This document shows, in pieces, positions 1 to 8,900 of a DNA stretch of 64,000 nt; within the stretch, counting starts at the first letter, position 1; each line of letters starts with the position of its first letter. Under the pieces are notes generated by a model, which searched no databases, had not been told where the DNA came from, and saw only the letters and a program-made list of their open reading frames with translations. A program made the position numbers and the translations under genes. Origin of the DNA: Lachnospiraceae bacterium. GTDB taxonomy: Bacteria; Bacillota_A; Clostridia; Lachnospirales; Lachnospiraceae. The stretch spans positions 32,051 to 96,050 of the forward strand of contig QXWX01000015.1 in assembly GCA_009911175.1 (NCBI GenBank). The letters run 5' to 3'.

Positions 1-915
1 AGTGGAAGAAGCGACCGTTTTATTGTCATCATCGGACCGTGTTCGGCGGACAATGAGGAGGCTGTATGCGATTATATCAGTCGTCTGGTGCGGGTCCAGG
101 AGGCCGTCATGGAGAAAGTGATCATTGTACCGAGGGTTTATACCAATAAGCCGCGGACTACGGGGGAAGGATATAAGGGGATGTTCCACCAGCCGGATCC
201 GGAGAAGGCGCCGAACCTTCTGGCAGGCCTGGTTGCGATCCGCCATCTGCATATGCGGGTGCTGGAGCAGTTCCGGCTTCCGGTCGCGGACGAGATGCTC
301 TACTCGGAGAATTACCGTTATCTGTCCGATATCTTATCCTATGTGGCTGTGGGCGCGCGCTCTGTGGAGGACCAGCAACACCGCCTGGTATCCAGCGGGA
401 TCGAGGTTCCGGTGGGGATGAAGAACCCTACCAGCGGAGATTTTTCTGTGATGCTCAATTCGGTTGTGGCGGCGCAGCACGGCCATAATTTCCTGTACCG
501 CGGGTGGGACGCGACCACAAGCGGAAACCCGTACGCCCATGTGATCCTGCGGGGCGGCGTCAACCAGTATGGGCGTACACTGCCCAACTACCACTATGAA
601 GACCTGATGCGGCTGTGGGAGATGTACCAGGAAAGGAAGCTGGCGAACCCGGCCTGCATCATTGATGCCAACCATTCCAATTCCGGAAAGAGGTATAAGG
701 AGCAGATTCGGATCGTGAAGGAGGTACTGCACAGTCGTGCGCACTCACGGGAGATCCGCAGGCTGGTAAAGGGCGTGATGATCGAAAGCTATCTCGAGGA
801 AGGCCGCCAGGACATTGGCTGCGGCAATCACGTTTACGGCAGGTCCATCACGGATCCCTGCCTTGGATGGGAGGACTCGGAGCGGCTGCTGTATGAGATT
901 GCGGAGAGGTGTTAG
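1..915 (+). CDS. 3-deoxy-7-phosphoheptulonate (DAHP) synthase, 5'-truncated by window edge
   Basis: The enzyme condenses phosphoenolpyruvate and erythrose 4-phosphate in the first step of the shikimate pathway, in the cytoplasm. The reading frame is open from base 1, so the true start lies outside the window. Visible class I motifs are IIGPCSADN near the edge, the KPRTTGEGYKG substrate loop, SGNPYAHVILRGG and DANHSNSGK. The C-terminus (WEDSERLLYEIAERC) is intact. The internal GTG at 88 is not a credible start because the conserved GPCS motif precedes it. The gene ends 69 bases before the next start, so the two may be co-transcribed. The family is clear; which feedback-regulated isozyme it is cannot be told. 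Confidence 0.93.
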   Translation, partial: SGRSDRFIVIIGPCSADNEEAVCDYISRLVRVQEAVMEKVIIVPRVYTNKPRTTGEGYKGMFHQPDPEKAPNLLAGLVAIRHLHMRVLEQFRLPVADEMLYSENYRYLSDILSYVAVGARSVEDQQHRLVSSGIEVPVGMKNPTSGDFSVMLNSVVAAQHGHNFLYRGWDATTSGNPYAHVILRGGVNQYGRTLPNYHYEDLMRLWEMYQERKLANPACIIDANHSNSGKRYKEQIRIVKEVLHSRAHSREIRRLVKGVMIESYLEEGRQDIGCGNHVYGRSITDPCLGWEDSERLLYEIAERC

Positions 916-983
916 GAGTTGTCGAAAAATGCCGCGGTTGTTTATGCGGCAGGCCCACAGACAGGAAGGCAGGTTTGAGAGAG

Positions 984-1628
984 ATGGATTACCGTACCGT
1001 GTATGAATGTGGAAAAGGGGAGATCGTAGAAAAAAAATCTCGTTTTATCGGGGAGGTGTTTCCGGTGGAAACGGAAGAGGAGGCGGCGGAGATTCTGGGG
1101 AATATTAAGAAACAGTACTGGGACGCGCGCCATCACTGCTGGGCATACGTGATCGGAGAGGAACAGGTCCAGGAACGGTTCAGTGACGATGGGGAACCGG
1201 GAGGGACAGCCGGGAAACCGATCCTGGAGGTGATCCGGGGGCATGGCCTGAAAAATGTCCTTGTGGTGGTGACCCGGTATTTCGGCGGAACCCTGCTTGG
1301 AACCGGCGGTCTGGTGCGTGCCTATACCCAGTCGGCTCAGGCGGGGATTGCCGCAAGTACGCTGATTACGAAGATAGACGGGTATGAATTGAAGATCGAG
1401 ACGGATTATTCCGGGCTGGGAAAGCTGCAGTACCTTCTGGCTCAGCGCGGCCTTCCCACGGTTGACGCGGATTACGCGGAGACGGTGACTCTTTCCACTC
1501 TGGTTGCGGCTGGAGAAGAGAAGGCGTTTATAAAGGCAGTCACGGAAGCGACCAATGCCCAGGCTGCTGTACGGCGGGAACGGGCTTGCAGGTTCGCTTA
1601 TCAGGAAGGCGAGGCGGTGATATTTTAA
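984..1628 (+). CDS. yigZ: YigZ/IMPACT family protein (UPF0029)
   Basis: A conserved protein of the IMPACT family, whose N-terminal domain has a ribosomal-protein-S5-like fold; its exact biochemical role in bacteria is not settled. Family motifs are ARHHCWAY, the DDGEPGGTAG loop and RYFGGTLLGTGGLVRAY, followed by the usual C-terminal DUF1949-like domain. I start at ATG 984, giving 214 aa, the usual family length. The longer frame from GTG 909 adds 25 residues with no family similarity and overlaps the preceding gene. Transcription should end at the hairpin at 1722-1766. Confidence 0.92.
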   Translation: MDYRTVYECGKGEIVEKKSRFIGEVFPVETEEEAAEILGNIKKQYWDARHHCWAYVIGEEQVQERFSDDGEPGGTAGKPILEVIRGHGLKNVLVVVTRYFGGTLLGTGGLVRAYTQSAQAGIAASTLITKIDGYELKIETDYSGLGKLQYLLAQRGLPTVDADYAETVTLSTLVAAGEEKAFIKAVTEATNAQAAVRRERACRFAYQEGEAVIF

Positions 1629-1708
1629 GGCACAGCAGACCCCAGACACGCCCGCTGCGCAGATGATCCTCTGCATACGCGGCTTTTCTCTGAGGTTCCT
1701 GTTGTGCC
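1629..1708. repeat. 80-nt nested near-palindrome
   Basis: Directly after the yigZ stop the sequence folds on itself in nested arms: GGCACAGCAG (1629-1638) with CTGTTGTGCC (1699-1708), ACCCCAGA (1639-1646) with TCTGAGGT (1689-1696), and GCAGA/TCTGC at the apex (about 1659-1675). Each of the two outer arms has one mismatch or wobble. It lies upstream of a separate classical terminator, so it is not simply the terminator. It could be a structured 3'UTR RNA or a small non-autonomous element. Confidence 0.55.
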
Positions 1709-1721
1709 CAACACTCGTATA

Positions 1722-1766
1722 AAACAGCCCCCAGCAAGTGATGAGCTTGCTGGGGGCTGTTTTTTA
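1722..1766. terminator. bidirectional intrinsic terminator between yigZ and hpf
   Basis: AAAACAGCCCCCAGCAAG pairs with CTTGCTGGGGGCTGTTTTTT around a short loop. There is an A-run on one side and a T-run on the other, so it can end transcription from yigZ (+) and from hpf (-), which converge here. Confidence 0.93.
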
Positions 1767-1780
1767 GTGTGCCGCGGTTC

Positions 1781-2338
1781 TTAATGGAATTCAGGCTCAA
1801 TCAGGCCGAAGGCTCCGTCTTTTCTCTTATAGACTACATTGACCTCGTCAGTCTCCGCGTTGCTGAATACGAAGAAATTATGTCCGAGCAGTTCCATCTG
1901 GATACAGGCATCCTCGGGGAACATAGGCTTGATCCCGAACTTCTTGGTACGGACGATCCGGATCTCGCCGTCTTCTTCGGAGTCTTCCTCGGACTCGAAA
2001 AATTCCTTTTTAAAATTACTTGGAGAGGCTGCAGCGGTGGGATGTCCCTGGCTGCGCGCGACCAGCTTGTTTTTATATTTACGGAGCTGACGCTCAATCA
2101 CCTCTTCTACCAGGTCAATGGATACGTACATGTCATTGCTTGTCTGCTCGGAACGAATGATATTGCCCTTCACGGGGATCGTGACCTCGATCTTCTGCCG
2201 TTCCTTCTCCACACTGAGCGTTACGATGATTTCGGTTTCAGGAGTGAAATACCTTTCCAGTTTTGCGAGTTTTTGTTCAATTGTGCTTTTCAGTCCGGGT
2301 GTTACTTCGATGTTTTTTCCACTGATAATAAATTTCAT
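1781..2338 (-). CDS. hpf: ribosome hibernation-promoting factor, long form
   Basis: Long HPF dimerises 70S ribosomes into inactive 100S particles in stationary phase or stress. The 185-aa length fits the long form: an N-terminal S30AE domain (MKFIISGKNIEVTPG to about residue 100), an acidic linker (EEDSEEDGE), and a C-terminal dimerisation domain with the MELLGHNFFVF and NVVYKRKDGAFGLIEPE signatures. I choose ATG 2338, behind AAAGGAG; a TTG three codons upstream is less likely. It is last in a leftward group after typA and the PsiE-like gene and also appears to have its own promoter. Confidence 0.97.
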   Translation of the reverse strand: MKFIISGKNIEVTPGLKSTIEQKLAKLERYFTPETEIIVTLSVEKERQKIEVTIPVKGNIIRSEQTSNDMYVSIDLVEEVIERQLRKYKNKLVARSQGHPTAAASPSNFKKEFFESEEDSEEDGEIRIVRTKKFGIKPMFPEDACIQMELLGHNFFVFSNAETDEVNVVYKRKDGAFGLIEPEFH

Positions 2339-2375
2339 GCAGATCAACTCCTTTACTCATATTAGACTTGTCCCT

Positions 2376-2404
2376 ATTATAACATGAAAAGGAGTTAATG
2401 TATA
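2376..2404 (-). promoter_or_regulatory. predicted sigma-A promoter of hpf
   Basis: Read on the minus strand: TATACA, 17 bases, TATAAT. The -10 box is at 2376-2381 and the -35 box overlaps the 3' end of the preceding gene. This would allow hpf to be induced apart from typA. Confidence 0.6.
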
Positions 2405-3006
2405 GAACGAATCACTTCAATTCTTGTAATTTTCCCATCCGTGATCTTGGCAATGCGCAGGGCGCAGTCCGGGAAGTAGATGCATGCGCCGACCCCCGGA
2501 TAGGTATCCTCTTCCCGCAGCTTTTTCAGAAGGATGTCCCGCAGCGTCTCGTTCTCCTCATAGGGAAGGTTGAGATGGAGGAGCCGGTTGACGCTTCGCA
2601 CTTTCTGGCTGGCACGGAAGAGAATCTTGTCGGACTCGTCAAAAGTCACGAACAGGAACTTGCGGGTGGCAAACAGGATGGCGATGGCGATCACACCGAT
2701 CAGGCTGTTGATCGGGGAGGAATGGTCGATGATGATCTGCCTTGCGATGGCAAAAAGCAGAACCTCATACATGGTCTGCGGGGAATGGAAATAGAGCATG
2801 CGCACCATCTCGATCCCGATGGCCAGGTTAAAGCAGGTGGTCAGCAGATCCTCATAGTTCGGATATTTGTTAAAATCCGACAGATTGCCGAAGGTCAGGA
2901 TCAGCCGGACAGTCATGATCAGGATACCGGCTGCCAGGAGCAGTGCGATGACGTACTCCAGAAGATTGGTCAGACGCTTTAAAAATAAAGTCATATATTC
3001 TTTCAT
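2395..3006 (-). CDS. membrane protein, PsiE-like with transporter-associated-like C-terminal domain
   Basis: Function unknown. About the first 120 residues hold four hydrophobic segments (near 15-38, 55-75, 80-98, 100-118) in the manner of PsiE-like small membrane proteins. The C-terminal 75 residues (PYEENETLRDILLKKL ... VGACIYFPDCALRIAKITDGKI) look like a soluble transporter-associated (CorC/HlyC-like) domain. The start has a GGAGG site 10 bases upstream. It sits 57 bases after typA and 56 before hpf, all on the same strand, which suggests a link with translation stress, but that is inference. Confidence 0.72.
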   Translation of the reverse strand: MKEYMTLFLKRLTNLLEYVIALLLAAGILIMTVRLILTFGNLSDFNKYPNYEDLLTTCFNLAIGIEMVRMLYFHSPQTMYEVLLFAIARQIIIDHSSPINSLIGVIAIAILFATRKFLFVTFDESDKILFRASQKVRSVNRLLHLNLPYEENETLRDILLKKLREEDTYPGVGACIYFPDCALRIAKITDGKITRIEVIRSIH

Positions 3007-3063
3007 TGTCCGGCTGCCTCCTTTGCGGATCTTGTTTTCTGCTCCGGCCGCGGAGCAGATTCG

Positions 3064-4899
3064 TTATTTCGGATTATTCTGATTGCTGCGCTTGCGCAGT
3101 CTGGAATCCAGGATCTTTTTCCGGATGCGCAGGGACTTCGGAGTGACCTCCAGAAGCTCGTCCGTGTCAATAAAATCCAGCGCCTGCTCCAGACTCAGGA
3201 TATGAGGCGGGGTCAGACGAAGGGCTTCATCCGCGCTGGACGACCGGGTGTTGGTCAGGTGCTTGGTCTTGCAGACATTCAGCTCGATATCGTCCGTTTT
3301 CGCGTTCTGCCCCACCACCATGCCGGAATAGACCTTTTCGCCGGGGCCGATGAACAGGGTGCCCCGCTCCTGGGCACTGTATAGTCCGTAAGTGACGGAC
3401 TCGCCGGTCTCAAATGCGATCAGGGAACCCTGCTTCCGGTACTGGATGTCTCCTTTGTATGGAGCATAGCCGTCAAAGCTGGTGTTCAGGATCCCATTTC
3501 CTTTGGTATCGGTCAGAAATTCGCCCCGGTATCCGATCAGCCCCCGGGCCGGGATGGAAAATTCCAGACGGGTATATCCGCTGCCGATGCTGTTCATGCC
3601 CTGCAGCTCCCCTTTCCGCTGGCTGAGCTTGTCAATGACGGTGCCGGTAAATTCGTCGGGGACATCTACGAACGCGGCTTCCATGGGCTCCAGTTTTTTC
3701 CCGTTTTCATCGGTCTTGTACAGCACCTCGGCCTTGCTGACCGCAAATTCATAGCCCTCCCGGCGCATATTCTCGATCAGTACGGACAGATGGAGTTCCC
3801 CGCGTCCGGAAACCTTATAGTTGTCCGCGTTTTCCGTCTCCTCCACCCGGAGGCTGACATCGGTGTTCAACTCCCGGAACAGACGGTCGCGGATATGCCG
3901 GGAGGTGACATACTTGCCCTCCTGTCCGGCGAAGGGACTGTCGTTGACGATGAACTGCATGGAGATCGTAGGCTCGGAAATCTTCTGGAACGGGATGGGG
4001 GTCGGATTCTCGGGGGAGCACAGGGTATCTCCGATGGAAATGTCGGAGATACCGGAGATGGCAACGATGGAACCGATGCCTGCTTCCTTTACATCTACCT
4101 TATTCAGTCCGTCAAATTCATAGAGCTTGCTGATCTTGACCTTCTGCTGTTTGTCCGGGTCATGGTGGTTCATCAGGAGCACCTCCTGATTCACGGAGAT
4201 GGTACCGTTGTCCACTTTGCCCACGCCGATGCGGCCCACGTATTCATTGTAGTCGATGGTGCTGATCAGGACCTGGGTGGGCGCGTCGGGATCCCCCTCC
4301 GGAGCCGGGATATAATTCAGGATCGTCTCGAACAGCGGTTCCATGTTCTTTTCCTCGTCCGTCAGATCCAGCACGGCCACACCTGCCTTTGCGGACGCAT
4401 AGACAAAGGGGCATTCCAGCTGTTCGTCGGAGGCGTCCAGATCCATGAACAGCTCCAGCACTTCATCGATCACCTCATCCGGGCGAGCTTCGGGACGGTC
4501 AATCTTGTTGATGCACACGATGACCGGAAGATCCAGCTCCAGTGCCTTGCGCAGTACGAATTTGGTCTGTGGCATGGCGCCCTCGAAGGCATCCACTACA
4601 AGGACGACGCCGTTGACCATCTTGAGCACACGCTCCACCTCGCCGCCGAAATCCGCGTGTCCCGGGGTATCGATGATATTGATCTTGGTGCCCTTGTAGA
4701 ATACGGCAGTGTTCTTGGACAGGATCGTGATGCCGCGTTCACGCTCGATATCGTTGGAATCCATGACACGCTCCGCCACTTCCTGATTTTCACGGAATAC
4801 GCCGCTCTGCTTTAAAAGCTCATCCACCAGGGTCGTCTTGCCGTGGTCTACATGAGCGATGATCGCAATATTTCTTACATCTTCTCGTTTGGTCTTCAT
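3064..4899 (-). CDS. typA: translational GTPase TypA/BipA
   Basis: A ribosome-associated GTPase of the EF-G family needed for ribosome assembly and stress adaptation. The G1 motif AHVDHGKTT, the switch I region with RERGITI, G3 DTPGHADFGG, G4 NKID and SAKAG-type G5 are all present, followed by domain II, two EF-G-like domains and the TypA-specific C-terminal domain ending in LRIRKKILDSRLRKR. The 611-aa length is normal. The start is ATG 4899 with AAAGAGG upstream. It leads the leftward typA/PsiE-like/hpf set. Confidence 0.98.
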   Translation of the reverse strand: MKTKREDVRNIAIIAHVDHGKTTLVDELLKQSGVFRENQEVAERVMDSNDIERERGITILSKNTAVFYKGTKINIIDTPGHADFGGEVERVLKMVNGVVLVVDAFEGAMPQTKFVLRKALELDLPVIVCINKIDRPEARPDEVIDEVLELFMDLDASDEQLECPFVYASAKAGVAVLDLTDEEKNMEPLFETILNYIPAPEGDPDAPTQVLISTIDYNEYVGRIGVGKVDNGTISVNQEVLLMNHHDPDKQQKVKISKLYEFDGLNKVDVKEAGIGSIVAISGISDISIGDTLCSPENPTPIPFQKISEPTISMQFIVNDSPFAGQEGKYVTSRHIRDRLFRELNTDVSLRVEETENADNYKVSGRGELHLSVLIENMRREGYEFAVSKAEVLYKTDENGKKLEPMEAAFVDVPDEFTGTVIDKLSQRKGELQGMNSIGSGYTRLEFSIPARGLIGYRGEFLTDTKGNGILNTSFDGYAPYKGDIQYRKQGSLIAFETGESVTYGLYSAQERGTLFIGPGEKVYSGMVVGQNAKTDDIELNVCKTKHLTNTRSSSADEALRLTPPHILSLEQALDFIDTDELLEVTPKSLRIRKKILDSRLRKRSNQNNPK

Positions 4900-5119
4900 G
4901 ATGTGATACCTCTTTCTAATATCAATAAAATATAAAATAACTGCTGCATATTTACAGCGTACTCATTCTATCATAAAATATAGAGGAAAAAAAGAGGAAA
5001 ATTGTCGAGAGAAAATGTCGAACGATTTAGGGGGGATTTTTGTTCTATCCGGAGACAGCCCGACATAAAATTAGTAGTGACTCAAAAATACCGCACAGAG
5101 GAAGGGAGACCTATAAATT

Positions 5120-5752
5120 ATGTCAGATAAGATTATTGAAAACAACCAGGTAACGATCATGGGTGAGGTGGCGTCCGGATTTACATACAGCCATGAAGTC
5201 TTCGGAGAAGGCTTTTATATGGTAGACGTGCTGGTACGTCGGCTGAGCAATTCCGAGGACCGGATCCCGCTGATGATCTCAGAACGGCTGATTGACGTGA
5301 CACAGGATTACACCGGAGAATTTATCATGGTATCCGGACAGTTCCGATCCTACAACAGGCATGAGGAGCAGAAGAACCGCCTTGTACTGTCCGTGTTTGT
5401 ACGGGAAGCAGAATTTATCGAGGAGGAGCTGGACGGGGCAAAGACCAACCATATCCTTCTGGAGGGCTACATCTGCAAAAAGCCCATTTATCGGAAGACA
5501 CCGCTTGGGAGGGAGATCGCGGATCTGCTTCTGGCAGTGAACCGCCCCTATGGAAAATCAGATTATATCCCCTGCATCTGCTGGGGCAGGAACGCGCGCT
5601 ACGCGTCCGGCTTCGAGGTGGGGGAGCATGTCCGGATATTGGGCAGGATCCAGAGCCGGGATTATGTGAAAAAAATATCAGAGACAGAGACAGAGACGCG
5701 GACGGCATACGAGGTATCCGTCAGCAAGCTGGAATGCCCGGAGGAGGATTAG
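5120..5752 (+). CDS. single-stranded DNA-binding protein-like, two OB folds
   Basis: The 210-aa protein reads as two successive OB-fold segments of SSB type. The first runs about 8-105 (NNQVTIMGEVASGF ... NRLVLSVFVREAEFI). The second runs about 112-205 (NHILLEGYICKKPIYRKTPLGREIADLLLAVNR ... YIPCICWGRNA), the latter close to the classical SSB pattern. It lacks the acidic C-terminal tail with DDDIPF, so it is probably an accessory ssDNA or RNA binder rather than the replicative SSB. It stands alone, with typA diverging from the same intergenic region and a terminator-like hairpin downstream. Confidence 0.72.
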   Translation: MSDKIIENNQVTIMGEVASGFTYSHEVFGEGFYMVDVLVRRLSNSEDRIPLMISERLIDVTQDYTGEFIMVSGQFRSYNRHEEQKNRLVLSVFVREAEFIEEELDGAKTNHILLEGYICKKPIYRKTPLGREIADLLLAVNRPYGKSDYIPCICWGRNARYASGFEVGEHVRILGRIQSRDYVKKISETETETRTAYEVSVSKLECPEED

Positions 5753-5810
5753 AAGAGAGCAATATAGAATCGTTTAAAATAGCAGTCCTATGAAAAGTGA
5801 AAAGTTTGTT

Positions 5811-5858
5811 AAAGGGATATCATTTATTGAGGAATCTTCTCAAATGTGATATCCTTTA
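5811..5858 (+). terminator. hairpin terminator after the SSB-like gene
   Basis: AAAGGGATATCA pairs with TGATATCCTTT, with a second inner stem TTGAG/CTCAA. The arms carry A- and T-rich flanks. It lies 60 bases past the stop codon. Confidence 0.7.
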
Positions 5859-5879
5859 TTTATGTCTGAGACCTTTTGG

Positions 5880-5916
5880 GTTACTATTCGCAGCCGGTCA
5901 GGCCGTGAATTGAGAC
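5880..5916. repeat. copy A of the dispersed 37-nt palindrome
   Basis: A 37-base stem-loop starting GTTACTATTCGC, with centre GCCGGTCAGGCC and ending GTGAATTGAGAC. It is followed at once by a run of six T, so this copy may also act as a terminator upstream of dapB. Its length and centre match copies at 35873 and 48236. Confidence 0.65.
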
Positions 5917-5962
5917 TTTTTTCGGGCGGCAGGCTCATATCATAGACGAGGAGGAGAACAAC

Positions 5963-6721
5963 ATGATAAATGTTTTGATGCATGGATGCAATGGGAGGAT
6001 GGGACAGATGATCACCGGCCTGGTGAAGGAGGATCCGGGAATCTCGATCGCGGCGGGAGTAGACACCTATCAGGAGGTGCAGAATCCCTATCCGGTCTTT
6101 GACACGATCGCAAAATGCGATGTCAGCGTGGATGTGGTGATTGACTTCTCTACGGCATCCGCGCTGGAGGACGTTCTGACGTACTGTGTGGAAAAGCAGA
6201 TCCCGGCGGTGCTCTGTTCCACAGGCTATTCGGAGGAGCAGCTGAAAAAAATTGCCGAGGCATCGGAAAAAACGGCGGTCCTGAAGTCCGCGAATATGTC
6301 TATGGGGATCAATCTGCTGCTGAAGCTTCTGAAGGACGCGGCAAAGGTGCTTGCCCCGGCAGGATATGACATGGAGCTGGTGGAACGCCATCATAACCAG
6401 AAGCTGGACGCCCCCAGCGGTACGGCGCTGGCGCTGGCGGATTCCATCAACGAAGCGCTGAACGGAGAATATCACTATGTATATGACAGAAGCCAGGCGC
6501 GTCAGAAGAGAGACGGGAAGGAGATCGGGATTTCCGCGGTCCGCGGCGGGACGATCGTGGGAGAGCATGAAGTGATCTTTGCAGGTGTGGACGAGGTGAT
6601 CGAGTTTAAGCATACCGCGTTTTCCAGAAGCGTTTTCGGCAAAGGAGCCGTGGAGGCTGCGAAATTCCTGGCGGGAAAGCCGGCAGGGATGTATGATATG
6701 AGCGACGTGATTCAGCTTTAG
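5963..6721 (+). CDS. dapB: 4-hydroxy-tetrahydrodipicolinate reductase
   Basis: NAD(P)H-dependent reduction in the lysine and diaminopimelate pathway, feeding peptidoglycan synthesis. The Rossmann motif MHGCNGRMGQ lies at the N-terminus. The signature ELVERHHNQKLDAPSGTA with the catalytic His pair and Lys lies near residues 138-156, and FKHTAFSRSVFGKGA near the C-terminus. The 252-aa length is normal. GGAGGAG precedes the ATG. It is not next to dapA, and I saw no lysine riboswitch upstream. It ends 46 bases before fbp. Confidence 0.97.
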   Translation: MINVLMHGCNGRMGQMITGLVKEDPGISIAAGVDTYQEVQNPYPVFDTIAKCDVSVDVVIDFSTASALEDVLTYCVEKQIPAVLCSTGYSEEQLKKIAEASEKTAVLKSANMSMGINLLLKLLKDAAKVLAPAGYDMELVERHHNQKLDAPSGTALALADSINEALNGEYHYVYDRSQARQKRDGKEIGISAVRGGTIVGEHEVIFAGVDEVIEFKHTAFSRSVFGKGAVEAAKFLAGKPAGMYDMSDVIQL

Positions 6722-6767
6722 GAGGGGCGGAACTATATTCCATAGGACGCAAATGAGGGACGTTTGA

Positions 6768-8723
6768 ATGAAGAATTTAGAGACAAGATATCTGGAACGG
6801 CTGTCGGATTTGTACCCAACGATCGCGGCGGCGTCTACGGAGATCATTAATTTACAGGCGATTTTAAATCTGCCGAAGGGGACGGAGCATTTTATTACGG
6901 ATGTGCACGGCGAGTACGAGGCATTTGCCCATGTGCTGAAGAACGGTTCCGGGTCTGTGCGCCGCAAGATTGATGAGGTCTTCGGCAATACATTGAGTAC
7001 AAAGGAAAAACGGTCTCTGGCGACGCTGATCTATTATCCGAGGGAGAAGATGCGGATCGTAAGGAAGACAGAGGATAATATGGAGGACTGGTACAAGGTC
7101 AACCTGTACCGCTTGATCGAGGTGAGCAAGCGGGCGGCGAGCAAGTATACCCGCTCCAAGGTGCGCAAAGCCCTGCCGAAGGATTTTGCCTATGTCATTG
7201 AGGAGCTGATCACGGAGAAGGCGGAGGTCAACGATAAGGAATCCTACTACAATGAGATCATCATGACGATCATCCGGATCGGCAGGGCGGAAGGGTTTAT
7301 TGCGGCGATCTCCTCCTTGATCCAGCGTCTGGTCGTGGATCACCTTCATATTGTGGGAGATATCTATGACCGGGGACCGGGACCGCATATCATCATGGAC
7401 AAGCTGATGAACTACCATTCCCTGGATATTCAGTGGGGGAATCATGATGTGCTGTGGATGGGGGCCGCGGCGGGGCAGCGGGGCTGTATTGCCAATGCCA
7501 TCCGGATCTGCGTGCGCTATGGGAATCTGGATATCCTGGAGGACGGGTACGGCATCAATCTCCTGCCGCTGGCGTCTTTTGCCATGCGTGTCTATGAGAC
7601 GGATCCCTGTACCTGCTTTACCCTGAAAGGACAGGACAATACGATCAGCAAAGCGGAGATGGAGATGAACCTGCGGATCCATAAGGCAATCTCCGTGATC
7701 CAGTTTAAGGTGGAGGGACAGATCGTCCAGCGGCAGAAGGGATTTCACATGGAGGACCGGGCACTGCTCCACAGGATTGATTACGAGAAAGGAACCATTA
7801 CCCTGAATGGAAAGGAATATGCTATGCTGGATATGAATTTCCCGACCATTGACCCGAAGGATCCGTATGCGCTGTCCGGGGAGGAAGAGGAAGTGATGGA
7901 ACGCCTGGAACGCGCGTTTCTGGGCTGCGAGAAGCTGCAGGAGCATATGCGGCTTCTGCTGACGAAGGGAAACCTCTACATGGTGCACAACAACAACCTG
8001 CTGTATCACGGATGCGTGCCGCTGAATGAGGACGGGAGCCTGCGGGAGGTGAGCCTTTTCGGACATACCTTCAAGGGGCGTTCCCTGTATGACGCGCTGG
8101 ACCGCTATGTGCGCAAGGGCTTCTTTGCTCTGGACGAGCAGGACCGGGAAAACGGAAAGGACATCATGTGGTATATCTGGCTGAGCCCGGATTCCCCGCT
8201 GTTCGGCAAGGACAAGATGGCTACCTTCGAGCGGTATTTCCTGGCGGAGAAGGAGACCCATGTGGAAAAGAAAAACCCATATTATAAGCTTCTCGAAAAG
8301 GAGGACGTGATCGACAATGTGATGCGGGAATTCGGTCTGTCGCCGGAGAGCGCTTACATCGTCAACGGCCATGTTCCGGTGAAGCGTAAAAATGGAGAAA
8401 GCCCGGTCAAATGCAACGGCAAAGTGATGGTCATTGACGGAGGATTTTCCAAGGCATACCAGAAGGAGACCGGGATCGCAGGCTATACTCTGATCTATAA
8501 TTCCTACGGGCTTCGCCTGGTGGCGCATGAGCCTTTCGAATCTACAGAGGCGGCTATCGAGCGGGAAAGCGATATCCACTCCGAGAGCGTGATCATCAAG
8601 CGGGTGATGGAACGGCGGCTGGTGGGTGATACGGACGCCGGCATGGACCTGAGAGAGCGGATCTCAGATCTGGAAGCGCTGCTCGCGGCGTACCGGAGCG
8701 GCGAGATCAAGGAGAAGCGTTAA
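6768..8723 (+). CDS. fbp: fructose-1,6-bisphosphatase class III
   Basis: This gluconeogenic phosphatase converts fructose 1,6-bisphosphate to fructose 6-phosphate. The 651-aa length and the calcineurin-like metal motifs FITDVHGEYEAF, VGDIYDRGPGPH, WGNHDVLWMGA and VNGHVPV identify the Firmicutes-type class III enzyme, unrelated in sequence to class I. GAGGGA sits 9 bases before ATG 6768. Together with pckA at 20.6 kb and the phosphoglycerate-mutase-like gene at 15.5 kb, the window holds several gluconeogenic or glycolytic-type genes, though not in one operon. Confidence 0.97.
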   Translation: MKNLETRYLERLSDLYPTIAAASTEIINLQAILNLPKGTEHFITDVHGEYEAFAHVLKNGSGSVRRKIDEVFGNTLSTKEKRSLATLIYYPREKMRIVRKTEDNMEDWYKVNLYRLIEVSKRAASKYTRSKVRKALPKDFAYVIEELITEKAEVNDKESYYNEIIMTIIRIGRAEGFIAAISSLIQRLVVDHLHIVGDIYDRGPGPHIIMDKLMNYHSLDIQWGNHDVLWMGAAAGQRGCIANAIRICVRYGNLDILEDGYGINLLPLASFAMRVYETDPCTCFTLKGQDNTISKAEMEMNLRIHKAISVIQFKVEGQIVQRQKGFHMEDRALLHRIDYEKGTITLNGKEYAMLDMNFPTIDPKDPYALSGEEEEVMERLERAFLGCEKLQEHMRLLLTKGNLYMVHNNNLLYHGCVPLNEDGSLREVSLFGHTFKGRSLYDALDRYVRKGFFALDEQDRENGKDIMWYIWLSPDSPLFGKDKMATFERYFLAEKETHVEKKNPYYKLLEKEDVIDNVMREFGLSPESAYIVNGHVPVKRKNGESPVKCNGKVMVIDGGFSKAYQKETGIAGYTLIYNSYGLRLVAHEPFESTEAAIERESDIHSESVIIKRVMERRLVGDTDAGMDLRERISDLEALLAAYRSGEIKEKR

Positions 8724-8900
8724 AAAGTGATGGCTGAGTATGCCCAAGGGCATCCCATCATGGCCAGGCGGCCATTTCATAAGGTATAGTTTTTTGTATC
8801 TTTGGAAAATATTTTTAGAAAAAATTTCCATACATAGTATCCGGAACTTTGCGGATATTACATGTATGAAAAAATATTTTTTGAAAGGGAGAAAAAAACT

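Noticed and set aside
5753..5962. Lysine riboswitch or T-box upstream of dapB
   Set aside because: The spacer holds only a terminator hairpin and a palindrome copy; none of the conserved lysine riboswitch or T-box sequences was seen.
6864..8579. Long open frame on the minus strand (571 codons) opposite fbp
   Set aside because: It is the antisense shadow of a strongly conserved gene, rich in His, Arg, Leu and Gln as such shadows are, with no ribosome binding site or family motif.
8724..8800. Terminator after fbp at the ATGGCC/GGCCAT hairpin
   Set aside because: The stem is only six bases and the T-run lies too far downstream to support it.
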